Shown here: one piece after another, positions 1 to 13,892 of the stretch
Layout: the number at the start of each line of letters is the position of its first letter
Position numbering within the stretch: position 1 is the first letter of the stretch
Source: Anadara kagoshimensis
Taxonomy: Eukaryota > Mollusca > Bivalvia > Arcoida > Arcidae
Length of the DNA stretch: 64,000 nucleotides
Assembly (NCBI GenBank): GCA_021292105.1
Contig: CM037861.1
Location: forward strand, 61,239,245-61,303,244
Direction of reading: 5' to 3'
The notes under the pieces: model-generated
Databases searched by the model: none
What the model saw: only the letters and a program-made list of their open reading frames with translations
What the model was told of the DNA's origin: nothing
Position numbers and translations under genes: made by a program

Positions 1-214
1 GTGTCAAATTTGTTTAAAAGCCATCCAAAGACATGGAAGAATTGGACACAATATTGGGACTGACTGCCAAAGGGATAGAAAGATAGATGGACAGGGTGAT
101 TCCTATATCCTATTTATTTTATTTACATAATTATAAATAAAACATTCTAATTAAGATTACTTTACGTATATCACAACATCACCTGCTAAAGTAATTCTAT
201 CTAAAGTGTCTCAC

Positions 215-597
215 CTGTTTTGGGTAAAATAGTTGCTCTTTGAATATTCAGATTCTCCAGTACCAAAGACATCTCTTCATATAACTCCCCTCTTAGTTTA
301 GCCAGTGCTTGCCAAGCCAATAAAATATACCCTGCTGCAGGAAATAATGCATATCCATCTATCCTATGGTCATTGTAATGGTGATAGTTAGAACCAGGTG
401 ACATGTCAACCTCAAATACACTGTCTGTCTGTCGACCTGTTCCTCCACTTAAAAACTGACTCAGTTTTGGTACATTCCAAGACTTGGAATGGTCCCATTT
501 TATTGCAGGTGAGATCATGGGAGTTGATTTTGGAACTGGAAATTCCACTGGTGGATATAATCCAAGTGGATTTACTTTGACTCCATACATATAACAT
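215..597 (-). CDS. FASN: FASN-like A exon 12: MAT-DH linker and start of dehydratase
   Basis: It encodes the linker [13 protein letters not shown] and [12 protein letters not shown], then the dehydratase start. The catalytic motif [16 protein letters not shown] (HxxxG, H900) is intact. The exon ends in ATILPKTG with a phase 1 donor; the next exon lies outside the window, and positions 1-214 are intron. Confidence 0.92.
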
Positions 598-3500
598 CTG
601 CAAAATAAAATGTAAATGATATAATGTTCTGTTTTATACAAAAAATTACTCCTTATTTTGCACCTTGTTAACATTAGGTTTGATAACAAGAATGCTACTG
701 AGGTACAATATTTGCCCCACACATAATTTTGGCTCAAGACATGTTGAAGAACTGTAATGATTGAAATCTAAACGGCATATAAAATAGAAAGGTAAATAAC
801 TCATGATTATGATCATGATGATGGTGATCTTGACCTCAGACTCAATTGTAGGTCATTTGCATTAAATGCTCACCCATCTTGTGCTAAACAATCATTACCG
901 GTATGTAAACAAGTCATTAATGTGAATTTGGTGCCCAATTGGAACGTTCTGGACAAAACTTACAGAGTATCATGTGAAATGGGAATGAATCACATTACCG
1001 TATTAGACATATACTAGGCTTAGTTATTCTAGCAGGGGTCTTGTGGCCAAGTGGTCTAAAGCTTTTCATTGTGAATCACAGCTAGCCTCTATAACCGCCC
1101 AGGATTTTTCAGATAGGGCCATTATCACAAACTTCCTTCTTAAACATCAATATTTCTTTCACTCATATTATCGTATAACAATGGGGTCAATTGGAAAAAT
1201 ATGGGATCAATGCCCCTCTTGGACCCTTCTAGAATGAATACTGATGGCCTATGGTTGAATCCCAATCCAAAGAGATCCTTGAGTGAGAAAGTTTGTCAGT
1301 TTATTTGCCAAAGGTAGGTGTGTTCTCTGGGTACTCCGATTTCTTACCCCATCCCAGAGCTGACTGCTTTGTTGGGACCATAAAACATTATTACTCAAAT
1401 CCATTCTACTCAGTTATTCTAAAAAACAGGCTTAAAAAGTTATAATTAAGTCTTCACCAGTGTAAAACCATTTTTGAATGACTTACTTCCCAAGAGAGGA
1501 TAAGAAATAGTTCACATTATCTTCATGTCCTTTCTTCATCAGACCAGCAATAGAGCATGTGTTTGGAAGTGATCGTTTAAGTACAGCTTGTAATAGACAG
1601 TGTGGTGCTATCTCTATGACAACAGCATTATTAGGAATGTGTTTTAATCCTTCTTGAAACAAGACGGGACTGGTCAGGTTGTTTACATGGTAATCAGCTG
1701 ATGAATATTTGGCAAGTTCTGTGTTCCATTCAGACTCTGGTATAGAGGTGCTTATCCATTTAGAACCACGGGGTTTAGGTACAATACTCTACAAAATAAG
1801 ACAAAGTTATGTGTTGAGTTAGGTGATGGTGTTATATTTACTCTCCCCCCCCCCTTTCCCCCATGGCATGGATGGCAGCTCCATCATTTTAATAGTTCTT
1901 TAAAAATACAAATGTATGTCAAAATGAGTAAAAAAAACTATAAACAAACAGGAGTGCTTACTTTTTTTAGTGCAGTTTTCAAAGCAGGTGCAACATTCTT
2001 CATGAAATATGAATGGAATGCTACCCCTGCACTGTTTACATCTCTAGCAAAAACACCTTTATCTTTTAATTCCTGCACAAACTTGGCAACACTCTCTTTT
2101 GGACCTGATATTGTGACTGTCTTTTCTGCATTGTGACAGGCAGCAACCACACCCTCTGGACACTGCTGCTTAGCTTCTTCCCATGTTAAACCTGTAATCA
2201 ATGTTATATGTATAAAGTTAAGTCTCCTCATGTGACAAGCCTGATGTTGACAGCAGCAAATGTATAGGTAAACAACAATGACTTGTCTACTTGACCTTTT
2301 ATTAGGATTATTCATAAAAGATAATCCACCCAATAAATATGTATTGTTAAGATTCAAGTTAATACATACACAGTGCATGTGCCTAATCTATGAACAGAGT
2401 ATCACTCATGATGTTGTAGACAAAATGAATGCCTATGCTCCCTATATATAAATGAACTGATCCATGATGAATATTTAAAGGTCAAGGGGACAGGTCAATG
2501 TTGTTTGCCTATAACAATTTGTTTTATTTATTGTATGCTTAGTAGTAAATACAGTTTCTACATGCTTAGATAGAGCTAAAATCATTTGATCCATATTACT
2601 GACTGCACATGTCTGTCAGGAAAACCATATCATCTGAAAAACCATATCACCCATCTGATATTAATATCAGACCAGCTACTTAGAACAAATGGATTATCAT
2701 TACAGTTAAACCTGTAGAGACCACCCCAGGGGACCATTAAAAGAGGCCATAATTGGCAGGTGGCCTTTATATACATGTTCAAATAATAAGAATTAAGAGC
2801 AATTGGGATACAATTTTACTGGCTTTTATAAGCAGGTGGCCCTTATATAAATGTGGCCTTGTAGGTAGGTTGGACTGTATATATCTTTTTATTTATCAGT
2901 ACTAGCAGTGTTCAAAAGCTAAACTATTCTTCTTTTTTAGTTTTATCCAAATGGTGATCCAAAATTCTTGTTCCCCATAAAATTACTCACCAACAGCTGC
3001 CATTCCCCCTGGTGGTAAATTTGCCTGTTGAATGCAGTTCCCTCTGTGATAAGCCGCAAGAACTGTCTCTTCTGCAGATAAGGATCCATCTGCATAACCA
3101 CACCCAAGTTCTCCGACAGAATGTCCCACAATGCCATCTGGCTTTATACCCATACAAGTCAAAACATCAACAAGAGCCACCTATCTCAAAATACATCAAG
3201 TAATAAGACAATATATCATTCAAAATAATTTTAGTTCTTTGACTTATAATACAGCTGTAAAGGCCTTTTACTATTGAAAATGTGTAATGGATTAGACTAA
3301 AAGCTCGGTATTGTTTGTCTGAAGGGTGAATGCAAAGACAACTGTAGAGCACCACTAGTTCACCTAGAGAAGATGCTTAATGCTAAAACAAGTCAATTAT
3401 AATAACATTAGATATGAACTGGTACTGTAATCTGTCTACCTCTGCCTGTTATTATTGCACAATTAAATGTATGCTAATATTTTGAATTGTACTTATGGGT

Positions 3501-6500
3501 TTGTGGCCCTGCATACTTTTGTAATAAAGATACATATATAACAAGCAAATTAAATCAACTAAGCCAAGTTAAACAAGTGATCTACCTGAATGGAGGCCAA
3601 AGCAACAAAAGAATGTAGTACACTGTCATAGGAGTTATCTTTCCCTTCCATTATCAGTTTGTACAAATCAATCCCATAATCCTTCAGTACACTATGGGAC
3701 TTCATGATGGACTGATGGAACACCTGCAGCGACATCATATCCTGTCCCATACCTGGCCACTGTGTACCCATACCAGAAAACACAAACCACACTGGACGCT
3801 GGTCATTCTCACATTTCTGTGAAATAAAAATTATTAATAAACTATATGCATCGTAAAAGTGATCACATAATTTGACAATTATAATGTTAGTAGAAATGTT
3901 TGCTGTGTATTTATGTTCACACCTTTTCAATTTCTTTGTGGCCAGTAAAAACATAAACAAACCTTAATCTTATTTTTTTTTGTATTTTCATACCTTTCTA
4001 AAATAATCTGAGCAGGCAAATCCTAGTGTGAGAAAGTTTGTCAGTTGCCAAATGTCGATCTTTTTTCCAGGCACTCCTCCCAGAACTGACTGATGTGTGG
4101 AAAGTGTGAAAAAATTGTATGTTCCCTTGTCAAATGTAGCTGGTTTTTTGTTTTTAATCTAGGTTCCCCACTTTTTCAAAACTCTCTGTCAAGTGACTAT
4201 GGGCCAGTTTCAAGTCATTCCTTAACTAAGATCTTCCTTAACTTAGTATGAACTTGGTTGTATTGTATTCCATGGTGCCCAACCAGATGAACATCTCCAA
4301 TCAAATCAGGAGTGATAAGTCCCAAAAGTAAAGTAAAAACTTTGAAAACTGGCAAATTAAGTTAAACATATGAAGTTCCACCAGGTATGTGATGTCAGGT
4401 GCTCCCAAAGGGTAAGCACCTCCTGTCTTGCACCACATGCAAAATTAAAATTAAGAATGAAAAAAAACATCGAAATATGGAATGTCAAATAAAACCAGGA
4501 TAATTTTGGACCTAATACTTATCAACAATATTGTGATGATGGCCGTGAAATTTTTTTGAGGGCCTTAATAAACTGGTTTGCAATATTATACCTGTATTTC
4601 TTGTATTCTGTCTTTTGATTTAGAATTGAGGATTGTATAACCTCGAAATGGATGACGATTTGATGAAGAGCATGTCTCATTCAGCAATTCATGCAGATTT
4701 ACATCTTCTGAATGTTTTGCCATACAATCAATGGTCGACATTACAGCCTCAGTTGTACGGCCTGAATAAATAAACAATCTCTGACAAGCACTTGCTGGAT
4801 GTGGCTTCAAGTTAACTTTATCGAAAGATTTTAATATAGTATGAGCTGCTAGTCCTCCCAGTCCAAAACTACTGACGCCTACAATGCCACCTTCAAATCT
4901 AGCCCTATCTGTCACAACTTGAAGTCTTCCATCAGCTAACCCTGGTATGTCCATATTTGTGGAATGGTAATGTATATTTCCCGGTATCATTCCATCCTGC
5001 ATTGCTAATATCACCTTTGCTATACCTGCCAGACCTATGTATATGTAGAGTAAACAAGAGGCCCATGGGCCTTATACGCTCACCTGATAACTAATGGCTA
5101 GCTGATAGATTTAAAGTAAACGTAAATACTATTAAAGTAAACGTAAATACTAAACCCCAATGACTTTTTTCTTTACATCAAAATGATCATTGTATCAATA
5201 CCTACAACATTCTAATATACATGCCTATACAAAAAGTTTATAGTTTTCGAGATAATTAACCATTTCAGTATTGATTCGCATCTGTGACCTTGACCTTTGA
5301 ACCCATGACCTTTTTCTATACATCATAATGATCGTGGTATCAATACCTACAACATTCTAATATACATGCCTATACAAAAAGTTTATAGTTTTCGAGATAA
5401 TTAACCATTTCGGTGTTGTTTCGCATCTCTGACCTTGACCTTTAAACCCATGACCTTTTTCTATACATCGAAATGATCGTCGTATCAATACCTACAATAT
5501 TCTAATATACATGCCTATACAAAAAGTTTATAGTTTTCGAGATAATCAACTATATTGGGTTTTGTTTCGCATCTGTGACCTTGACCTTTGAACCCATGAC
5601 CTTTTTCGATACATCAAAATGATTGTTGTATCAATATCTACAACATTCTAATATACATGCCTATACAAAAAGTTTATACTTTTCGAGATAATTAACCATT
5701 TCTGTATTGTTTCGCATCTGTGACCTTGACCTTTGAACCCATAACCTTTTTCTATACATCAAAATGATCGTTGTATTAATACCTACAATATTCTAATATA
5801 CATGACTATACAAAAAGTTTATAGTTTTCGAGATAATAATTATAATCAGAGGTAAAAAAAATTAGGTCACGACCTTCACAATTGACCTTGACCTCATATT
5901 GAAGATACTAACAAGAAGATGTCAAAACTGAAAACCCCATGTCATTATCTGGTCAAGTAGTCAAGTTATAACAATTTGAAGCTATTTTACGATTTTTTCA
6001 AAATTAAACGCAAAAACGCGTAACCCATTTTTAGACCGAATTTCACGAAATGAACAAACTGCAGGCTTAAGACCCTAGAGAAGCCAAATATCTCATCAGA
6101 TTTTTTCTCCAATTAATACTTTCGGAGAAGAAGATTTCTTAAGATTTTTGCACCCCTAGGTCACCTTGACCTAGTTATGGTAGCCATGACAACGCCACGG
6201 ACAAATCTGAATTGCACCGACCCAGACATGCTTCTGACCAAGTCTCGTTGAAATCTGCCAAGTACTTTCAGAGGAGAAGTCGAAAATGTGTGTTAACGAC
6301 GCACGCACGCACACACGCACGCACACACGCACGCACTCACGCACGCACGCACATACACACGCTGCACCATACCATAAGCTCACATGACCTTTGGTCAGGT
6401 GAGCTAAAAAAACAAAACATTACATAGAGAACACATAAATCTTTTTAAACACTAAATAAAAAATTATCTATTACTGTTATTAAAGCATTAATCTATTCTC

Positions 6501-9500
6501 TACAAGAAAAATTATTATTCTTTAAAACAAACAGACACAACTACAATATCATATCACAATTAAATAGGATTTAAAAGCCAATATTTTTTTATTAAATTTA
6601 ACTTGTGTGATCTGGCCAATCAGTCATTCTTTGAGGTATAACAATAAAGTTAAACTGACAAGACAAATAAGCTAAATGCCTTAATGTAATCCCAACAATT
6701 ATACTGCATTAGTAATTAACTTGGTCTCAATAGTTCCTTAACTTAGCAGTGTGGTCAAACAGCTACCATATTCCAAAGTGTGATATATAATTTTACCTGA
6801 CCCTGCCTCTGTTTGGCCAATGTTAGATTTCACACAATCAAACAGAAAAGAGTCTGGTCTGTTGTTATAAACCACCTTGGTAACAATTACTATGTCATAA
6901 TGTAATGTGTGACCTACAATCTTACCCGAGACTGGCTCTGTATGGCCAATGTTAGATTTCACACATCCAATCAGAAGTGAGTCTTGTTTGTTGTTACATA
7001 ACACCTTGGTAACAGCTTCCATTTCTTGAACATCTCCATCTTTGGTACATGGACTACAAGCCTCTATGTACTGTACTGAAGCAGGGTCTACATTTGCTTC
7101 TTTATAAGCAAAATCCAGCATACTCATCTGTTCTTCAAAGGATGGACAAGTTGATTCTATATAAATATAATAAATGTAGAAAAGGTCAAAACATTTTAAT
7201 TTTTAGTTTTTTAAAATAATCTTTATATCTCTGTTACTAAATAAAGTTGTGTCCTAAAGCAACTTAACACTCTTGCTGCTCAATGGACATATGTATAAGT
7301 ACTGAATCTACTGATAGTCTGCAACATGGACATATGTGTCTTATACAGGCAGCCTGGAAACAATTTGTTACAAGACTAAGAAATATTTATAATCATTTTG
7401 TAAAGTAAACAAAAAATGCAAATCTGGACTATTGAGATTGAAAACTACCATTAACTAATAATGCCATAAGACCGCAAAGCACATGTGACATCATTATACT
7501 CAGTGTTGACGTCATATTAATTCAGATTGCGAACTTTAATTTGGCACTGTCAATGTTGTTTTAAAATTAAATGGGATTTGCTGCTGTACCATGATTGTGA
7601 TCAATACCTGCAGAACATTTTGGAAAATGTTGATGTCATAGATTCCAAGAATAACATCGTTTTTACAGGAAATAATCCTCTTATGTGATTCCATATCCAT
7701 TGGAAATAAAAGTTCCGCACAAACATTAGGGGGGTATCACGTGGTACAGTGGCGAGCCCTATTTTGCAGCTAGTTGGTTCAATGATTTTTTTAATTATTG
7801 TTTCACCAAGACTGCAAAAAATTCTAGTATTTGATGACTTATATATGCTGTATGTAACACTTACTACAACTACTGGATACATAACTGATACAAGTTGTGT
7901 TCAAAATGCTGCAGTATACACGTTTAGCTTCTGTCATCTTCTGTAGATAAAATACAACTATCCCCTCACTTCTAGCATACCCATCACCTAGCAACAAAGT
8001 AAGTCTAGAATTCACCCATCATTTCCAAAGAATAAATATTTATGTGAAAACTTGACAAGAAATGGTGAGACATCACTCATATAAAATAAATATTAAATGC
8101 CACACTGATAAATAAAACAAATTAATGTGATGAATGTCATATCCCATGTTTGGACAGTGACATTAAGCAAAATTTCTAAATAAAATCAATCCATGGTCTT
8201 CATATAACATGTATAAGTTTTTTTAAAACAAAATATTAATGTGCTAGTTCTTCAAAACTAAATCACTGAAAAGGGATGAGATACATTTGTTGGCTACCAT
8301 ACTACAAAGTCACCCCTTCCAAATGTGATGATTTACACCATGATCTAAGGTAAATCACAACTACAGTTCCGTAACTCTATAATAAAGTATTGAAATTTAA
8401 CCAAAACTGTACAGATTGTAAAGTTATAACAAACAATTGTGAAATTTGAAGTAATTAATTCATGGAAAGCATTCTTAAGATATAATAGGACTTGTGGTTA
8501 GAATCATGGACAGATGAACATTTGTATACCACACTGTCCAATCAAAGACTTAAAAAAATAAAGATATTTTGATAAATGCTGACACATGGACAGGTGAACA
8601 TTTGTATACCACACTGTCCAATCATAGACTTAAAAAAAATAAAGATATTTTGATAAATGCTGACACATGGACAGATGAACATTTGAATGCCACACTGTCC
8701 AATCATAGACTTAAAAAAATAAAGATATTTTGATAAATGCTGACACATGGACAGGTGAACATTTGAATGCCACACTGTCCAATCATAGACTTAAAAAAAT
8801 AAAGATATTTTGATAAATGCTGACACATGGACAGATGAACATTTGTATAACACACTGTCCAATCATAGACTTAAAAAAATAAAGATATTTTTGATAAATG
8901 CTGACATATGGACAGATGAACATTTGTATACCACACTGTCCAACCATAGACTTAAAAAAATAAAGATATTTTTGATAAATGCTGACACATGGACAGATGA
9001 ACATTTGAATGCCACACTTAAAAAATTAAGTGGTGATTTAACAGTATATACATGAACAAGAATAAATTCAAAAACCTACCTTCAGAATCAAAACACCTGC
9101 AAATGCCTTCTGGTGAGAGTAGTCCCATTTTATTTAACTGAAGGGATATGGAAGGTTTAAGACATAGGTTACATCCCCCGACTATAACAGATTCACACTG
9201 TCCTGTCCTGATAGCTGCCACGCCTCTGTCTAGGGCCAATAAACCTGAACCACACCCATTCCGCAGACAATAACTGGGTCCTGAAAGGAAACAAAACACT
9301 CAAACATGTGTATATATGACATGTCAGGCAAACCATAATTGTTGTTCATTTTATCAATTTTGAGGTTTTGTATCTCAATTTTTCATAAAGTACATATATA
9401 TATACATTACAAGCACTAAAGATGGAAACCCTTTCTGGTGTCATGTCAGAAAGAACAAAAGAACAGATGATGAAGGAACAAATTAATAGTCAAGACTTAT

Positions 9501-12500
9501 TCAGCTTTTTTTGACAATATAGTAAACCATTTGAATTAATTTGTAGAATGATAGTCAACTACCACTTATAAAAAATATGGCTCTCAGTGGCCAAGTTTAA
9601 ACAATATACTTACTGATCAAAGTGTCTATCAGGTCATAGGTTAAAACAATCCTCAGGGCTGATCCTAGTGTGAGAAAGTTTGTCAGTTTGCTTACGGAAG
9701 GTCAGTGATATCTCCAGACATTCTGGTTTCCTCCAACATCACTAAACTGATAGCCTGAATATAAGTGAAAGAATCTTGAATGAGGCATAAAACTCCAACT
9801 ATCCACTCCACTAATCTCTACTTTATAAAAACATTTCGTATGTTATATTGCCAGTATTACAGTTTAAAATGGTATATTTTTATACCTTTTAAGTCAAAAC
9901 TATATGATAATCTGTTTGACAGCATACTGGCAGCACATCCCAGAGGTGTGTAACTCATGCTATGGTCAGGATCAGAAGAGTATGCCTCCAGAGCTTCCGA
10001 CATGCCACATCCAATAAATACACCTGTGTCAGTCCCTTTTAATGAATTTGGGTGTATACCTACCACAAATAAATAATATAATTATATCATAACTGCAACG
10101 AGATATATGTCATAATCAATACATCAGCAGTGTATGTTTCATCTAATGGTGTCACACAGTGTCATGCTGTGTAAGGTGGGAATTTAAATTTCTAAAAATT
10201 TATAATCTTCTGATTTTTTGGCAGCATGAATGTAAATGTAAATACAAGCATTGAACTGTTGGGATGTAAGAGGTGTCGTTTTACTATTTACTTGGTATTT
10301 TTGTGATACCACTAATTTATAAAGGTATTATATCACTAAATCAAATCAGTGATATTATTAAATAAATTAGTGATATCACTAAATAGAATAAGTAATATCA
10401 AAAAATCGAATTAATGATATCAATAATTCATAAAGAAAAAATGATCGCTCCTTTAAATATATTCAAATCAAGTACTTTGTAGTTATTTGCTGCAGCGTAA
10501 CTTAAGGGAGAATTAATTATTTCCACTTCTTTGTCAATGAATTTTCGATTTATTGATATCAATAAATGAAATTAAATTAGTGATATAAAAAATAGATTTA
10601 GTGATATCACAAAATACTGAATAAATAGTAAAACGGCACCTCATAGAGATGTGGTATTTATTATTGTCGTATAACTGCCGTAGCTACTCCAGGCAAACTA
10701 ATCATGACATGCTTAAACACATGTTATTCAGTTTGCTGGGAACAGCAAGCTACGAAAGTTATAGGACCATAAATACCATATCTCAACAGGTTAGTGTTTA
10801 AGTAATAGTGAGCTTTGGGGCCTAGCAATCCTACCAAACTCAAATGGCTGTGTACAGACAGCATCAAGAAATTCTTTTCAAACAATTCACTTAATTGCAA
10901 GAGCAAATTTGAAAGAATTTCAAGAGGCCTTGGTGGCAGTGGTCTAAAGCACCTGTTTATGGTTCTAATCCAGCCCCTGAAAGACCATACTGTGGAAGTG
11001 TCAGTTGGATTTGTTGCTAAAGGTTAGTGGTTTTCTCTAGGCACTCTGTTTTCCTCAACCATCCATAACTGTCTCAATATAAATGAAATAATCTGACTGA
11101 GGCATAAAACTCTTTCTCCATTTTACTCTTTTCAATTTGCAATTTAACTAATCTCACTTATAACCAGAAAATATTACGATTTGCTGTGAATTCTCTTTAT
11201 TTGCCCAAGATCCTCTGTGGGCAAATGATCTACAGCATTCCCTTATTGATTACAGTACAGCACCTTTTACTGCCTAGGTTTGAATATATCTTGAACAGAT
11301 CCTAGTGTGAAAGGTTTGTCAGTTCTCGTGCCAAATCAGGTAGCTGGTTTTCTCCAGGTACTCAGGTTTCCTCCACTATTCCATAAATTTCTATAAGTGA
11401 AAGAAACTTGACTGTTGTATTAACAAACAGAAAAAAATTCTATGGTCGGCATTATGATTAAAGTCATCTTGATGAAAATTAATGTTGATTAAAAAAGAAT
11501 AAATCTTATTTTCAATTCAAGTAATTTATTCAAGTGTAATTTTTTTTGTTACAAGCACTATCTAACAGTCTATGAAATTTTATTCACATGTAAAAAAATC
11601 TAAAGTTAAAAATTGCCTTACATAAAAAATTCAACCAAGAATGACACACACATGCAGCCTATCAATTAATGTATCTAATGGCTAATCTCATACTAAAATA
11701 ATGTCACACATTGGATTAATCACAATGTCACAAGCAACATATCACAATGTCACACATTACAATAATCACAATGTCACAAGCAACATATCACAATGTCACA
11801 CATTACAATAACCACAATGTCACAAACAACCTATCACAATGTCACACACTACAATAATCACACTTAATGTTACAAGCAGCCTATCACAATGTCGCACATT
11901 ACAATAATCATGCTTAATGTTACAAGCAAACTCAAAATGTCACACATTACAATAATCACAATGTCACACACATCCCTGTGACGTACGAGTGGAATTTTGT
12001 TCAAACTCGGCCCAATGCCAAGTTGATTATTTGCATCATGCTATTTATGATTCTTATTGAATTGTCAAAATTGAATGATAAAACAAACAAGAGGCCCAGG
12101 GGCCACATCGCTCACCTGAGCAACTTGCTAGGTAGAAGCCGAAATGAGTTCAGTATTGAAGTGAGTGCAGGGGAGGGAGGTTTTGTACAAACTGAAATCT
12201 ATACTTCCTACCGATGCTTTTCACTAAACAATTTGTAAGTATTTCTATGTACCGTAAAAGGTTGATGTTTCGACAAGCCTCGGCTTATTCCGTTACCTTT
12301 TTCTTACAGCATTTCAACCAATGAAATAATTTTAAAAAAAATTTTCATCATGCAATCTACCAATCTCAAAAGAGAGAAAATGCATAGGCCGAATACTGTA
12401 ATCGGGAAATGGCAAATAGAAATTATAGAATACAGCAGGATTTACATTAAAAATTAGCTTTTAAATACAAGTACAATTAATATATTTCTCATGAACAATA

Positions 12501-13711
12501 TATTTAACTTTATATCAAAATACTTATATAAAAGAATACAGCATGGAAAATACACTATTATTTAACCATGATTTGAACAAACTTGAATCTACACTACCTG
12601 AGGATGCTTCCATTTTAATTTGAGCTTTCCTGGCCTAATAGTTTTTGAGGAGAAGATTTTTAAAGATTCTCTCTATATATTCCTGTGTAAAACTTGACCC
12701 CCCTCTTGTGGCCCCACCCTACCCCCAGGGACTATGATTTGAACAAACTTGAATCTACACTACCTGAGGATGCTTCCATTTTAATTTGAGCTTTTCTGGC
12801 CTAATAGTTTTTGAGAAAAAGATTTTAAAAAATTTTCTTTATATATTCCTATGTAAAACTTGATCCCCCTCTTGTGACCCCTCCCTACCCCCGGGGACCA
12901 TGATTTGAACAAACTTGAATCTACACTACCTGAGGATGCTTCCATTTTAATTTGAGCTTTTCAGGCCTAATAGTTTTTGAGAAGAAGATTTTTAAAGATT
13001 TTCTCTATATACTCCTATGTAAAACTTGATCCCCCTCTTGTGGCCCCTCCCTACCCCCGGGGACCATGATTTGAACAAACTTGAATCTACACTACCTGAG
13101 GATGCTTCCATTTTAATTTGAGCTTTCCTGGCCTAATAGTTTTTGAGGAGAAGATTTTTAAAGATTCTCTCTATATATTCCTGTGTAAAACTTGACCCCC
13201 CTCTTGTGGCCCCACCCTACCCCCAGGGACTATGATTTGAACAAACTTGAATCTACACTACCTGAGGATGCTTCCATTTTAATTTGAGCTTTTCTGGCCT
13301 AATAGTTTTTGAGAAAAAGATTTTTAAAAATTTTCTTTATATATTCCTATGTAAAACTTGATCCCCCTCTTGTGACCCCTCCCTACCCCCGGGGACCATG
13401 ATTTGAACAAACTTGAATCTACACTACCTCAGGATGCTTCCATTTTAATTTGAGCTTTTCAGGCCTAATAGTTTTTGAGAAGAAGATTTTTAAAGATTTT
13501 CTCTATAGACTCCTATGTAAAACTTGATCCCCCTCTTGTGGCCCCTCCCTACCCCCGGGGACCATGATTTGAACAAACTTGAATCTACACTTCCTAAGGA
13601 TGCCTCCACAAAAAGTTTAAGCTTTACAGGCCGAATAGTTTTTGAGAAGAAGATTTTGAAAAATACCAACAAAGTTTCAATAATTCTCAATTATCTCCCC
13701 TTTAAAGAGGG

Positions 13712-13750
<39 letters not shown>

Positions 13751-13798
13751 TAGTGGTGCTTTGTGCCAAATTTGGTTTAAATCTGCCCAGTGGTTCGC

Positions 13799-13837
<39 letters not shown>

Positions 13838-13860
13838 GACGACGACGACAGACAACGGAC

Positions 13861-13892
<32 letters not shown>

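Noticed and set aside
1033-1110. A tRNA gene
   Set aside because: The A and B boxes belong to a SINE; no cloverleaf can be closed and the same body recurs elsewhere.
7601-7882. 93-residue minus frame
   Set aside because: It is a shifted frame overlapping the end of FASN-like A exon 5, with no family likeness.
8542-9055. Frames on both strands in the 81-bp repeats
   Set aside because: They are minisatellite translations in an intron.
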